Shown: positions 8,331 to 16,926, numbered from the stretch's first letter. The stretch is DNA of 64,000 bases from Aestuariivita boseongensis (GCF_001262635.1 NZ_JXYH01000002.1:62001-126000), one strand, 5' to 3'. Notes: generated from the letters alone by a model not told the origin. Program-made: numbers and translations.

Positions 8331-9034
8331 CACTTGGGGCCTTTCCAGTCGATCGGGCAGATCTCGGCCGATTTGCCACCGAAATCCCAGATCCGGCCGT
8401 AATCGCGCACCTTCGACTTGGTGCCGCGCGCCGCGATGATATCCGGCCCCATCCAGTATTTCGAATTGGTGATCATGACCGGATGATCGTCCGAAAGCCC
8501 GTCGATCATCTCGATCTCACCCTGGATCTTGCGCCCGATGTAAAGCCCGCGCTTCTTGCCGTCGCGCACGATCTCGACCTTCTCGCGTTCCGCACCCACG
8601 ATGTCACTCACCAGCATGGTGAACAGGCCCGTGGTGCCGCCCGCCGCGCCCGAGAAAATCTGCAACAGCCCGTTATATGCCTTGCCCGACGCACGATCAT
8701 CGACATAGGCCGCGACCTTCCAGCCGCCCTCGCCCATCCGGCCGGGGATTTCGACCATCAGACCTACGTTCAGACCGCTCAGGTCTTCGCCCTCGAAATG
8801 GCCCTCATCAATCGCAATCGCCATCCAGGCATAGCAATGCCCCTCGGTCGGCGGGTGCGCACCAAGGCTGACCACGCAGGGGCAGAACACGGTGCACGAG
8901 CAGTTCAGAAACAGCTCCCCCTTGATGGCCCATTCCGTGGGGCGCATCTGCCGCCGCTTGGGGTTTTCCATCCGCTGGTCGATCCGCTGGCTGACGGGCA
9001 ACCTGTCGGCGTCGGGACGTTTCTTGACGGCCAT
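8330..9034 (-). CDS. DUF1326 domain-containing protein
   Basis: 234-residue soluble protein of unknown function. After a basic N-terminal stretch it carries the cysteine cluster NCSCTVFCPCV (C45, C47, C51, C53), a potential metal or redox centre and a DUF1326 hallmark. No signal peptide or TM segment is visible. ATG 9034 follows GGGAG by 8 nt. It lies 3 nt after the DUF2182 membrane gene, and DUF1326 and DUF2182 often occur together, which suggests a shared metal-binding complex. The biochemical role is unknown. Confidence 0.85.
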   Translation of the reverse strand: MAVKKRPDADRLPVSQRIDQRMENPKRRQMRPTEWAIKGELFLNCSCTVFCPCVVSLGAHPPTEGHCYAWMAIAIDEGHFEGEDLSGLNVGLMVEIPGRMGEGGWKVAAYVDDRASGKAYNGLLQIFSGAAGGTTGLFTMLVSDIVGAEREKVEIVRDGKKRGLYIGRKIQGEIEMIDGLSDDHPVMITNSKYWMGPDIIAARGTKSKVRDYGRIWDFGGKSAEICPIDWKGPK

Positions 9035-9037
9035 GAT

Positions 9038-9829
9038 TTACACTCCCATGAAAAAGGGCCACATGATCACGGCGAACCCGCCCAAGATCAATGCGAAACC
9101 CATTGGTTTTACGACGAAATGTCCGATTTGGGGCAGCTTTTCCAGCACCATGAACAGCGTGGCAAGCCCCATCCAGAGAAGGCTCATCATGCCGCCCACG
9201 AACCCCAGCGCCATGAAGCCCCAGCAGCAGCCCACGCAATAGACGCCCAGACCCAGCCCCATACGCAGGCCGCCCAGGGCACCGGGCCGCCAGCGGGTCA
9301 GGAAATAGCTCATCGGCGAATGGCAGACCCCGTGGCACAGCTCTTTCGCTCGGGTGAACTGGAAGGCCCCCACGACGATCAGCAACCCGGCCGCGAACCA
9401 GCGCGAGGTCGGAATGCCCAGCATGTCGATCACGCCGGAAAACAACAGCGCCAGTTGTACACCCGCGATCAGGGCCGCGAAGGCCACCCAGACGATGAAA
9501 TACCCCGTCAGCACGCCCAGCCATCCGGCGCGCGTGCCATTGGCGCTGACCATCAGATCTTCGTACGTGCTCAAGGTCGGCACCATGGTGGGCAGCATCA
9601 TCGCCGCCATCATCACCGCCCACATGGAAAACAGCGGGCCAAACTCGGCCATAGGCATATACATGTCCATGCGCGGATCCATCGCCGCCATCGCCTGCGC
9701 CATAGGCCCGGGGCGGCCGATCAGATCCAGATCCATCCCTGTCGCCATGGTGTAAAGCCACCACCACGCCAGAAGGATCCCGGCAAAAAAGCCCAGCCAG
9801 AGAATGCTGCGGATCATCGGTTGCGACAC
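9038..9829 (-). CDS. DUF2182 integral membrane protein, GTG start
   Basis: 263-residue membrane protein with about six hydrophobic helices. It is methionine-rich early (MDPRMDMYMPMAEFG) and carries WAVMMAAMMLPTMVPTL, the DUF2182 signature. Later motifs KELCHGVCHSP and YCVGCCWGFMALGFVGGMM hold cysteines and histidines that could bind metal. GTG 9829 is favoured over ATG 9817 by a GGGAGGG site 6 nt upstream. It is first in the DUF2182-DUF1326-DinB-dmdA-acuI run and faces the GntR gene across a short operator region. Function unknown. Confidence 0.85.
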   Translation of the reverse strand: MSQPMIRSILWLGFFAGILLAWWWLYTMATGMDLDLIGRPGPMAQAMAAMDPRMDMYMPMAEFGPLFSMWAVMMAAMMLPTMVPTLSTYEDLMVSANGTRAGWLGVLTGYFIVWVAFAALIAGVQLALLFSGVIDMLGIPTSRWFAAGLLIVVGAFQFTRAKELCHGVCHSPMSYFLTRWRPGALGGLRMGLGLGVYCVGCCWGFMALGFVGGMMSLLWMGLATLFMVLEKLPQIGHFVVKPMGFALILGGFAVIMWPFFMGV

Positions 9830-9858
9830 AAGAGCCCTCCCCGACTCAGAACTTGCAA

Positions 9859-9888
9859 TTTAAATGTCAGACTTTTAAATGTCTGACA
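9859..9888. promoter_or_regulatory. Double operator between gntR and the DUF2182-dmdA-acuI operon
   Basis: Two 14-bp direct repeats, TTTAAATGTCAGAC (9859-9872) and TTTAAATGTCTGAC (9874-9887), differ at one base and have a 15-bp period. Each contains a TGTC-N-GAC core, and the pair also forms an 8+8 bp inverted repeat (9865-9888). The cores resemble GntR/FadR-type operators (T-GT-NNN-AC-A). The second copy ends one base before the gntR start codon, leaving no room for a ribosome site, so a gntR transcript could be leaderless. Confidence 0.7.
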
Positions 9889-9889
9889 A

Positions 9890-10630
9890 ATGAAAATTGA
9901 TCCCGAAAAACGCACCGATCTGTCGGCCCAGATCGCAGATGCCATCCGCGAGGCGATCATCAGCGGGCGTCTGATCGTTGACGAACGCCTGCCCTCGGAG
10001 GCCGAGCTTGCCGATCAATTCGACGTCTCCCGCCCCACGGTACGCGAGGCGCTGAAACGGCTGGCCGCGCAATCGCTGATCCGGACCCAGCGCGGGGCCA
10101 CGGGCGGCGCTTTCGTGAACCGGCTCAGTTTCGAAGACGCCTATTCCCAGCAGATCACCACCTCGACCCTCCTGCTCAGCATGAATGCGGTCAGCTTCGA
10201 CACGGCCTGCGAGGCGCGCTATGCTTTGGAACGGGCCTGTGCACCACTTTCAGCGCAACGGCGCAGCCCCGATCACCTGGCCACCATGCGAGCCGAAATC
10301 CACCGCCAGTCTCAACCCGGCCTGACGGATGAGGCCTTTTGCGCCTCCGACGTGGCCTTTCACCGGGCGCTGGTCGATGGCGCAGGCAACCCGGTGATCT
10401 CCTATCAATTGGCCGGCGCGGTCGAGGCGATGCAACCGCTGATGAACATGATCACCTTCACCGCCCGTGACCGCGCGGCGATCGTGTCGCTGCACACGGC
10501 CATTGCCGATGCGATCGAAGCGCAGGACGCGCCCGCCGCCGATGCCCAACTGGCCGAACTGGAACGATATACGCGCCAACTGGCCCGCGACGTGCTGGCA
10601 GCCCGCGCCGCGCGTGTTAGCGGCACTTGA
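9890..10630 (+). CDS. GntR/FadR-type transcriptional regulator
   Basis: 246-residue regulator. The N-terminal winged helix includes LPSEAELADQFDVSRPTVRE. The C-terminal all-helical FCD ligand domain follows from about residue 90, with DVAFHRALVDGAGNPV and a late TAIADAIEAQDAPAADAQL helix. FCD domains bind organic acids, often through a metal. The gene is divergent from the five-gene dmdA operon and its start abuts a double operator, so autoregulation and control of the DMSP genes are likely. Ligand candidates are DMSP metabolites such as acrylate, an inference. It overlaps the convergent M23 gene by 14 nt. Confidence 0.92.
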   Translation: MKIDPEKRTDLSAQIADAIREAIISGRLIVDERLPSEAELADQFDVSRPTVREALKRLAAQSLIRTQRGATGGAFVNRLSFEDAYSQQITTSTLLLSMNAVSFDTACEARYALERACAPLSAQRRSPDHLATMRAEIHRQSQPGLTDEAFCASDVAFHRALVDGAGNPVISYQLAGAVEAMQPLMNMITFTARDRAAIVSLHTAIADAIEAQDAPAADAQLAELERYTRQLARDVLAARAARVSGT

Positions 10631-11231
10631 CCGGATAGGTGATCCGGAACTGACCCTCCGGCACTTTTATCGCCGGGTCGAAACAGGTCACCTTGCCCGG
10701 CCCACGTACCCAGTAAAGCTGCGGATCGACCTGCCGCCTCTGATTGGCGTCCGCGCCTTCATGCACTTCGAAATGAAGGTGCACGAACATCCCCATCGCC
10801 CCGGTCGCCCCCATCGTACCGATCTGCTGGCCGCGCGCCACTGTCGCGCCCTCTTCCACCAGACGCTCTTTCAGATGCATGTAGACCGTCTTGTAATCGA
10901 CGCCTCGCGCATCCTTCCCGTGGAAAATCTCCACCCGGTTGCCGAAGGCCGGTTCATAATAGGACGCCGTCACGGTGCCGCCGGCCGCCGCAAGGATGGG
11001 CGTGCGCAGCTTCGCCCAGACATCCAGACCCGGATGAGCGTCGGTGCCGATCTCTGACCCTTTGCGGAATTGTTCCGAAATGAACGGAGCATTGGGCGGC
11101 ATCTCGATATCGACCGCATAGCTGACGCCGGGCGCATAGTAATCATATCGCCCGTAAAGATCGTCGCGATCACAGCCCGCAAGACCGACCGCGACCAGCA
11201 CAAGCAAAACCCGCAGCACCATTCCCGTCAT
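10617..11231 (-). CDS. M23-family metallopeptidase lipoprotein
   Basis: 204-residue LytM-type protein. A short signal peptide ends in VGLAGC, a lipobox, so the mature protein is probably anchored through Cys. The M23 fold is marked by HPGLDVW (first zinc His and Asp) and HLHFEV (His-x-His). Such enzymes cleave peptidoglycan cross-bridges or act as amidase activators. Both zinc motifs are intact, so catalysis is plausible. The gene stands alone and converges on gntR. Confidence 0.88.
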   Translation of the reverse strand: MTGMVLRVLLVLVAVGLAGCDRDDLYGRYDYYAPGVSYAVDIEMPPNAPFISEQFRKGSEIGTDAHPGLDVWAKLRTPILAAAGGTVTASYYEPAFGNRVEIFHGKDARGVDYKTVYMHLKERLVEEGATVARGQQIGTMGATGAMGMFVHLHFEVHEGADANQRRQVDPQLYWVRGPGKVTCFDPAIKVPEGQFRITYPVKCR

Positions 11232-11344
11232 CCTTACCCTTGATCAGACTATACGGCGCCAACCCGGCCTGTCCATTCTGGAAGACCTGCGGCTCAGCAA
11301 CCGGAAAGGCTTGCAGAATCCACGGCGCGGCTTACCTCCGCCCC

Positions 11345-11695
11345 ATGACAGACTGGATCACCCTTATCGCCACGCTTTTGACCATCGCCTTCGGTCTTTT
11401 CGGCTTTCTGGCCCCCCGCTACACGGCCGGGGCGCTGGATCTTGAACCCAAAGGCTCCACCATGGGCCTCAGCGAGATGCGCGCCTCGGTGGGCGGGCTT
11501 TTTGTAGTGTCGGGTCTGGCCGCGCTCTGGCTGGATCAGCCGCTGGCATATGCCATGATCGGCTTTGCCTTCGTCGGCGCCGCCCTGGGCCGCGTGCTGT
11601 CGCTGATCTTCGACAAACCGCCCGTAGGCAAAGTGCTTCTGTTCGGCGGGATCGAAGCGGCGCTGGCCGCCGCATTTCTTCTGATCCACCTCTGA
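11345..11695 (+). CDS. Small four-helix membrane protein (DUF4345-like)
   Basis: 116-residue inner-membrane protein with about four hydrophobic helices: WITLIATLLTIAFGLFGFL, the GGLFVVSGLAALWL region, AYAMIGFAFVGAALGRVLSL and GIEAALAAAFLLIHL. The spacing and the SEMRA...R-x-LSLIFD segment resemble DUF4345 proteins, of unknown function. ATG 11345 is chosen because residues encoded upstream look unconserved. No clear ribosome site is seen. Confidence 0.7.
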   Translation: MTDWITLIATLLTIAFGLFGFLAPRYTAGALDLEPKGSTMGLSEMRASVGGLFVVSGLAALWLDQPLAYAMIGFAFVGAALGRVLSLIFDKPPVGKVLLFGGIEAALAAAFLLIHL

Positions 11696-11700
11696 CCCCG

Positions 11701-11729
11701 TTGAACGGGCCGCAAATCCTGCATATATA
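11701..11729 (+). promoter_or_regulatory. Sigma70-type promoter of ssrA
   Basis: TTGAAC (11701-11706), a 17-nt spacer, then TATATA (11724-11729). Predicted start is near 11736, just ahead of a GTCC-TTCG-GGAC hairpin at 11736-11747. Confidence 0.7.
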
Positions 11730-11736
11730 TTGGATG

Positions 11737-12049
11737 TCCTTCGGGACTATGGACATAAACGCGCTCGTAATAAGCGGATCGGACCCGGGGGCGGTACCCG
11801 GCGGCTCCACCAAATATCCTTCATTTGGGGATCATGGGGCCGAAACAGGATCGACGAACGTCTAAAGGGGTTAGCTTTGTCTCGGCGGGGTACCACCGTT
11901 ATCGGTCCGACAAGTACAATTGCAAATGACAATCGTGCTCCGGTTGCCGTTGCTGCGTAAGCAGTAACAAGACCGAAACTTAAGCCCTTGCGCCTAGCCG
12001 CGTAAGGCGGGGTTCGCAGGCACCTGGCAACAGAAGCCTGCACTTCCCC
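11737..12049 (+). ncRNA. ssrA: Circularly permuted (two-piece) tmRNA
   Basis: Trans-translation RNA that rescues stalled ribosomes. The acceptor piece is encoded first and ends with an encoded CCA (11810-11812), preceded by a T-stem CCGGG/CCCGG (11785-11801). The coding piece starts at about 11834 with GGGGCCGAAACAGGATCGAC. Its GGGGCCG pairs with CGGCTCC (11802-11808) to give a 7-bp acceptor stem. The tag frame 11922-11957 encodes ANDNRAPVAVAA followed by TAA, the alphaproteobacterial form. The gene order, acceptor piece before coding piece, is the permuted arrangement known in alphaproteobacteria. Outer ends and the excised loop (roughly 11813-11833) are approximate. Confidence 0.95.
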
Positions 12050-12060
12050 CCTCCTCGCGC

Positions 12061-13860
12061 CTACTCCGGAATGTACCGGCCGGGATAAATCAGATCCGGA
12101 TTGCCGCCAAAGCTGGCCCGACCACCACGATGCAGATCGGTCCAATCGCCGCCCGCGATATCGTAAAGCGTGTCGCCTTCCTGCACGACGCGTCCGGGGA
12201 CCGGCATGTTCAGCACCTGATCCGGCGCCAGCGCGGCGCTGCTGGCAAGCGACATCCCGTTGGCATCCGCCAGAAGCCGCCAATACGCATCCACCTTGTC
12301 GCTGTCGGGGTCTTCCCCCCGCGCCGCCATTGCAGCCTGGGCAACCGACCAAAGCGATTCCTCGGACTTCACCGCATAAGGCACGCCAGGGCGTGGCGGT
12401 CCCTGATCGATGCTGTCGAGGATCTTCAGAACCAGACAGTCGTAATCATGTCCGCAATCCGGATACGCCCTGCGAAAATCCGCGGCCAATTCGTTGGGCC
12501 CCGTGAATTTTCTCGCCCCGTCGCGGCCCATCGCGCTGTAGACCGGGGTGCGGCCATCGCTGGGCGTGTCTTCGGTATAGAAATTCATGTCATCGGGCTC
12601 GGTCACGCTGTTGGCCCCGGCAAGAAACGTCCAGTTGATGAACGGATAATCACGCGCATCAATGGTACGCGGCTGGTCACGGCGCAAAACGCGTTGGAAC
12701 ATCATCATGTTCCACGAATGCAACCATTTGCCCAATGTGCAGGTTTGCCCGATCACAACCTGTGCATCCGCGCTCCCACCTCCGAGTGAGAGAGAGCCCG
12801 CTGTCGACACCTCGGTCAATTCGTCGAAAACCGGCGCCGCTGCCGCGCGCAACTCGTTCCGCAGACGCAGCGTCATTTCAACCGGGTTGTCGTAATCGAC
12901 CTCTGCAGGCAAATCGACCTGCCCGTCCTCATGCGCAAACCCATCCAGGAACGTGCCCTGCGCAAGCTCGGAACAGAAAAGCGACGCGATATCCGACCCA
13001 GACAACCCACCTTCGGCAAAATGCGGATGTGCGGCAAAAACCATGTCGCGGATACGGATATTGCTGCGCAGCAGTTCTTCAAAGTGGTTATAGACGATCG
13101 TCTTGGCCACATAGCCGCCCATCGAATAGGCCGTAATCGTCAGATCCTCATCCATGTCGATCTGCTGCAAGCCGGTTACAATCTGCCGGGCAATCGACAG
13201 GAAATCCAACGCGCGCCCGTCGATCGGGCGCGTCCCGGAATAAACCAGAGTTTGTGTCCCGTCCGCCTCGACCCGGAAGATCTGAACTGGCAGCAGACGG
13301 CCATTTTCCCGCGCATGGCCTGCGTTGTAATTCACGGCATAGACACGGTGATACTTCTCTTCCATAAGGCGGCGCACGGAATTGGCAGGATCCAGGAACG
13401 CGTTTGCCGGGATGTTTCCCCCCATGCCAGGGATCAGCAGAAAACTGCGCGCACCGCGTTCGCCCGTGATGTCGGGCGGTGTGGCCGGAAGGGGCTTGCG
13501 CGCTAATGGCGTCGCCGGCAAACAAAACCGGATACGGTTGACGATGTCGCTGACCTCGTCGATCGCGAAATCCGGCAGGCTGGTGCCGCTCATCTTGTCT
13601 TCGATCCGGTCAGCCAGACCGCTGATACGGGGATAAACAACAAGCCCCCTGTCGCAGGTTCGTTCGTCATCGTCACCGCAGGCCAATTCGCCTTCGCCCC
13701 CGCAGGATTTGCAGAACTTGGGCGGCACCCCCGAAAAGCCAGCCCCAATCTTTGCAAAAAAGCCGAACTGAAACAGATCATATTCATCGCATTTCTCGGC
13801 CAATGCGGAACTGGTCGAAGCGAGAAACAAAGAAAGGATTAAGAAAAAGCGGACAAACAT
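12061..13860 (-). CDS. Secreted alpha/beta-hydrolase-like protein with C-terminal LysM repeats
   Basis: 599 residues with a clear signal peptide (cleavage after SSALA, about residue 21). A CxxC pair (CKSC, 50-53) and nearby cysteines suggest a metal or disulfide site. From about 140, LLIPGMGGNIPANAF and ITAYSMGGYVAK (Ser246 as likely nucleophile, Ala replacing the first Gly of GxSxG) indicate a lipase/esterase-type fold. The C-terminus has two LysM-like units, around residues 500-555 and 560-599 (VVQEGDTLYDIAGG to DLIYPGRYIPE), which bind peptidoglycan. Substrate unknown; a wall-anchored lipase or esterase is the best guess. It sits between ssrA and sspB, read leftward. Confidence 0.75.
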   Translation of the reverse strand: MFVRFFLILSLFLASTSSALAEKCDEYDLFQFGFFAKIGAGFSGVPPKFCKSCGGEGELACGDDDERTCDRGLVVYPRISGLADRIEDKMSGTSLPDFAIDEVSDIVNRIRFCLPATPLARKPLPATPPDITGERGARSFLLIPGMGGNIPANAFLDPANSVRRLMEEKYHRVYAVNYNAGHARENGRLLPVQIFRVEADGTQTLVYSGTRPIDGRALDFLSIARQIVTGLQQIDMDEDLTITAYSMGGYVAKTIVYNHFEELLRSNIRIRDMVFAAHPHFAEGGLSGSDIASLFCSELAQGTFLDGFAHEDGQVDLPAEVDYDNPVEMTLRLRNELRAAAAPVFDELTEVSTAGSLSLGGGSADAQVVIGQTCTLGKWLHSWNMMMFQRVLRRDQPRTIDARDYPFINWTFLAGANSVTEPDDMNFYTEDTPSDGRTPVYSAMGRDGARKFTGPNELAADFRRAYPDCGHDYDCLVLKILDSIDQGPPRPGVPYAVKSEESLWSVAQAAMAARGEDPDSDKVDAYWRLLADANGMSLASSAALAPDQVLNMPVPGRVVQEGDTLYDIAGGDWTDLHRGGRASFGGNPDLIYPGRYIPE

Positions 13861-14134
13861 AAAAGAAACCTTTCAACATCATGAAACCGGGGCTCAATGA
13901 TCAAAGCTTACGCTGGGTCAAACTGAAGCAAAGTCAGAATATCCATACCCAAAGGCGGAAATATGTCGTCCATGCTGCGCGCCGTTCCGGCGCTTCGGAT
14001 CGCTGTCGGGATTGCGATTTGCAAAAACACGGCATAGCCCCGGGTCATCTGATGAGAATCCGGACAAACCCCACAGGCCCCTTTCGTTTCGCAACGAATC
14101 CAATAGAGTAATGTCAAAGGTGAGTGACACATCA
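13861..14134. other. Divergent intergenic region between the hydrolase-LysM gene and sspB
   Basis: 274 bp holding both promoters. A TTCGTT-TCGC-AACGAA hairpin lies at 14083-14098. A 24-codon ATG frame at about 13963 has a purine-rich stretch upstream but cannot be supported as a gene. Confidence 0.4.
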
Positions 14135-14605
14135 ATGGCACGCGATATTGACTATGGAAATCTGATGCACCGCGCCATGCGCGGGCTGATCAAGACTGTG
14201 CTGGAAGATGTGGCCGAACACGGGCTGCCCGGTGCGCATCATTTCTTCATCACCTTCGACACCACCCATGACGATGTGGAAATCGCGGACTGGCTGCGGG
14301 AACGCTATCCTTCCGACATGACGGTGGTGATGCAGCACTGGTATGAAAACCTTGAGGTCAGCGAAGACGGATTTGCCGTGACGCTGAATTTCGGTGACCA
14401 GCCCGAGCCGCTTTACATCCCCTATGACGCGATCAAGACCTTTGTCGATCCGTCGGTTGAATTCGGCTTGCGGTTTGAAACCGGAGACGGGGAAGACGAC
14501 GACGATGATGATCCCGATCCCGGCAAACGCAGTGACAGCGGGTCCGAGGATGAAAAGCCCCACGCCGATGCCGAGATCGTCTCGCTCGACCGCTTCCGCA
14601 AGTAA
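14135..14605 (+). CDS. sspB: ClpXP adaptor SspB (alphaproteobacterial type)
   Basis: 156-residue adaptor that binds ssrA-tagged proteins and hands them to ClpXP. The N-terminal substrate-binding domain begins MARDIDYGNLMHRAMRGL and includes HHFFITFDTTHDDVEI and YENLEVSEDGFAVTL. A flexible acidic linker (EDDDDDDPDPG) leads to a C-terminal DAEIVSLDRFRK tail, the likely ClpX-binding XB motif. ATG 14135 is chosen over ATG 14111 because it gives the family N-terminus and is preceded by AGGTGA. Its neighbourhood with ssrA, 2.1 kb away, is functionally meaningful. Confidence 0.92.
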   Translation: MARDIDYGNLMHRAMRGLIKTVLEDVAEHGLPGAHHFFITFDTTHDDVEIADWLRERYPSDMTVVMQHWYENLEVSEDGFAVTLNFGDQPEPLYIPYDAIKTFVDPSVEFGLRFETGDGEDDDDDDPDPGKRSDSGSEDEKPHADAEIVSLDRFRK

Positions 14606-15169
14606 TCAGCCTTTTGTCAGAAACGTATCAACGCTGCGCGTGACCTCACCGTTGCGCACCACGCGAAACGCCAGTTGAAGACCGCCTTCCACAAGGGTGC
14701 GGTCAAACTGCTGCAGCTCGTAATCGCCGGCCTCATCGACAAACAGGGAAAACACGGTCAGCGTGGCGTCCTTGATCCGCGCCCAGACAAAGGGTTCGCC
14801 TTTCATCGGATCCAGCTGCACCTCGTGCCCAAAAACATTCCGCTCCATCGCGGCAGAGTAAACGCCGTCGCGTTCGCTGGGCACGAACTCGATCAGGTAA
14901 TCTTTTTCGTTGATGCTGCCATCGGCGCGCACGGATGTGGTCGACCATGCGACCGAGAACCCGGACTTGGTTTTCGCGATCTCAACGCTCATATCCCGGT
15001 TTGCGCTGGTGCCGTCGGATCGGACCACCTCGGCCGAGCCGGAGTAATACCCTTCAAACGCATCCAGCACTGCGTCCTGAGCCAAAGCCAGGCCAACCAT
15101 GCTGATCCACATCGCGAGGATCATCACAAAGCGCAAGATCAGGTGAGAACCCATATCGGCCCGGGTCAC
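14606..15169 (-). CDS. Conserved periplasmic protein of unknown function, GTG start
   Basis: 187 residues with an N-terminal signal peptide (hydrophobic core FVMILAMWISMVGLALAQ, cleavage probably after LALAQ). The mature part is beta-rich and without cysteine motifs (FEGYYSGSAEV, SGFSVAWSTTSVR). I do not recognise a named family. GTG 15169 is preferred over ATG 15154 because AGGAGG lies 8 nt upstream of GTG. It converges on sspB with no gap between the stop codons. Confidence 0.75.
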   Translation of the reverse strand: MTRADMGSHLILRFVMILAMWISMVGLALAQDAVLDAFEGYYSGSAEVVRSDGTSANRDMSVEIAKTKSGFSVAWSTTSVRADGSINEKDYLIEFVPSERDGVYSAAMERNVFGHEVQLDPMKGEPFVWARIKDATLTVFSLFVDEAGDYELQQFDRTLVEGGLQLAFRVVRNGEVTRSVDTFLTKG

Positions 15170-15294
15170 GATTTATCCTCCTGCATATATGGAACAAAGA
15201 TAAGCATGCTGGCGGGCTTTTTAAAGCGAAAGCTCATGTTTCGCCCCTCTGGCATCACCCTTTCGGACCGGCAGTAGAAAGTGCAGACTGCGCT

Positions 15295-15308
15295 CAACTG
15301 GCCAGTTG
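15295..15308. promoter_or_regulatory. 14-bp perfect palindrome upstream of fumC
   Basis: CAACTGGCCAGTTG, flanked by GCGC on both sides with one-base offsets. It lies 57 bp before the fumC start and could be an operator. No regulator is assigned. Confidence 0.4.
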
Positions 15309-15364
15309 CGCGTCTAAGGCTTGGGCGCTAGACGGCATGCAATCGTATACAGACGGAGCATACC

Positions 15365-16756
15365 ATGTCTCAAACCCGCACGGAAACCGACAGTTTCGGT
15401 CCTCTTGAGGTTCCCGCCGACAAGTATTGGGGCGCGCAGACGCAGCGCTCGATCCTGAATTTCCCGATTGGCTGGGAAAAGCAACCCGTGGCGATCGTGC
15501 GCGCGCTTGGCGTGATCAAACAGGCCTGTGCGATGCAGAACAAGGTGCAAGGCACGCTGGATGCCAAGCTCGCGGATGCGATCATTCAGGCCGCATCCGA
15601 GGTTGTGGCAGGCAAATTCGACGACAACTTTCCGCTGGTCGTGTGGCAGACCGGATCGGGCACGCAGTCGAACATGAACGCGAACGAAGTGATCGCCAAC
15701 CGCGCCATCGAAATCCTGGGCGGAACGCTGGGCACGAAAGACCCGGTGCATCCAAATGACCATTGCAATATGGGCCAGTCCTCGAACGACACCTTTCCCA
15801 CGGCCATGCATATCGCCACGGCGATGACTGCCCATGATGTGCTGCTGCCCGGGCTTGAGAAACTGCACGCCGCGCTTGAGGACAAGATCAAAGTCTTCGA
15901 CGGCATCATCAAGATCGGCCGCACCCATACGCAGGACGCCACCCCCCTGACGCTCAGCCAGGAGTTTTCCGGCTATGCCCATCAGGTCGCCATGGGCATT
16001 GAACGGGTGAAGGGCGCCTTGGGCCGTATCTATGAGCTGGCCCAGGGCGGCACGGCAGTGGGCACCGGGCTGAACACCCGCAAAGGCTGGGCCGAGGCCG
16101 TGGCTGCCCATATGGCCGACATCACCGGCCTGCCCTTCGTGACCGCGCCCAACAAATTCGAGGCGCTGGCCGCCCATGACGCGATGGTGGAAATCTCCGG
16201 CGCGCTGAAAACCGTGGCAGCCTCGCTTTTCAAGATCGCTAATGATATCCGCCTTCTGGGCTCTGGCCCCCGCTGCGGTCTGGGCGAACTGATCCTGCCG
16301 GAAAACGAACCCGGCTCCTCGATCATGCCGGGCAAGGTGAACCCCACGCAATGCGAGGCGCTCACACAGGTCTGCGCGCATGTCATGGGCAATGATGCGG
16401 CCGTGGGCTTTGCAGGATCGCAAGGCCATTTCGAACTGAACGTCTACAAACCGATGATGGCCTATAACGTGCTGCAGTCCATGCAGCTGCTGGGCGATGC
16501 CTCGGTCGCCTTTACGGACAACCTCGTGGTGGGCCTGAAGGCAGACGAAGTGCGCATCGACAAGCTGATGCGGGAATCGCTGATGCTGGTGACCGCTTTG
16601 GCCCCCGAAATCGGGTACGACAACGCGACCACCGTGGCCAAGACCGCGCACAAGAACGGCACCACCCTGATCGAGGAAGCGGTGAAGCTGGGCTTTGTCT
16701 CTGAAGAGCGGTTCAACGAAGTCGTCCGGCCCGAAAAGATGATTGGGCCAAAATGA
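15365..16756 (+). CDS. fumC: Fumarate hydratase, class II
   Basis: 463-residue TCA-cycle enzyme interconverting fumarate and malate; homotetramer, no iron-sulfur cluster. Family motifs: [55 protein letters not shown] and the superfamily signature [15 protein letters not shown] with the catalytic serine loop. GGAG stands 6 nt before ATG 15365. The stop overlaps the next start (ATGA), tying it to a small DUF4169 gene. Confidence 0.97.
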   Translation: MSQTRTETDSFGPLEVPADKYWGAQTQRSILNFPIGWEKQPVAIVRALGVIKQACAMQNKVQGTLDAKLADAIIQAASEVVAGKFDDNFPLVVWQTGSGTQSNMNANEVIANRAIEILGGTLGTKDPVHPNDHCNMGQSSNDTFPTAMHIATAMTAHDVLLPGLEKLHAALEDKIKVFDGIIKIGRTHTQDATPLTLSQEFSGYAHQVAMGIERVKGALGRIYELAQGGTAVGTGLNTRKGWAEAVAAHMADITGLPFVTAPNKFEALAAHDAMVEISGALKTVAASLFKIANDIRLLGSGPRCGLGELILPENEPGSSIMPGKVNPTQCEALTQVCAHVMGNDAAVGFAGSQGHFELNVYKPMMAYNVLQSMQLLGDASVAFTDNLVVGLKADEVRIDKLMRESLMLVTALAPEIGYDNATTVAKTAHKNGTTLIEEAVKLGFVSEERFNEVVRPEKMIGPK

Positions 16757-16926
16757 GCAAACCGGTCAACCTGAACCGGTTTCGCAAGGAAAAGGCGCGG
16801 GCCGAAAAGAAAGCCCGCGCCGACCAGAACGCCGTGGCCTTCGGTCGGACCAAGGCGGAAAAAACCCAGATGCGCGCGCTGGCCGACAAGGCCGCGCGCG
16901 ATCTTGATGGTAAGAAACAGGAATGA
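16753..16926 (+). CDS. DUF4169-like small basic protein
   Basis: 57 codons overlapping fumC (ATGA at 16753-16756) and the following RHH gene (16923-16926). The protein begins [16 protein letters not shown] and is almost wholly charged, rich in Lys, Arg and Ala, probably helical. It resembles DUF4169, a short alphaproteobacterial family of unknown function. Double overlap implies translational coupling within the fumC operon. Confidence 0.8.
   Translation: MSKPVNLNRFRKEKARAEKKARADQNAVAFGRTKAEKTQMRALADKAARDLDGKKQE

Noticed and set aside
11730-11960. 76-codon plus-strand frame over the tmRNA
   Set aside because: It is the tmRNA gene read through; only the last 12 codons (the tag) are translated, in trans-translation.
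13963-14037. 24-codon frame MSSMLRAV... upstream of sspB
   Set aside because: Too short, no clear ribosome site, and no context support.
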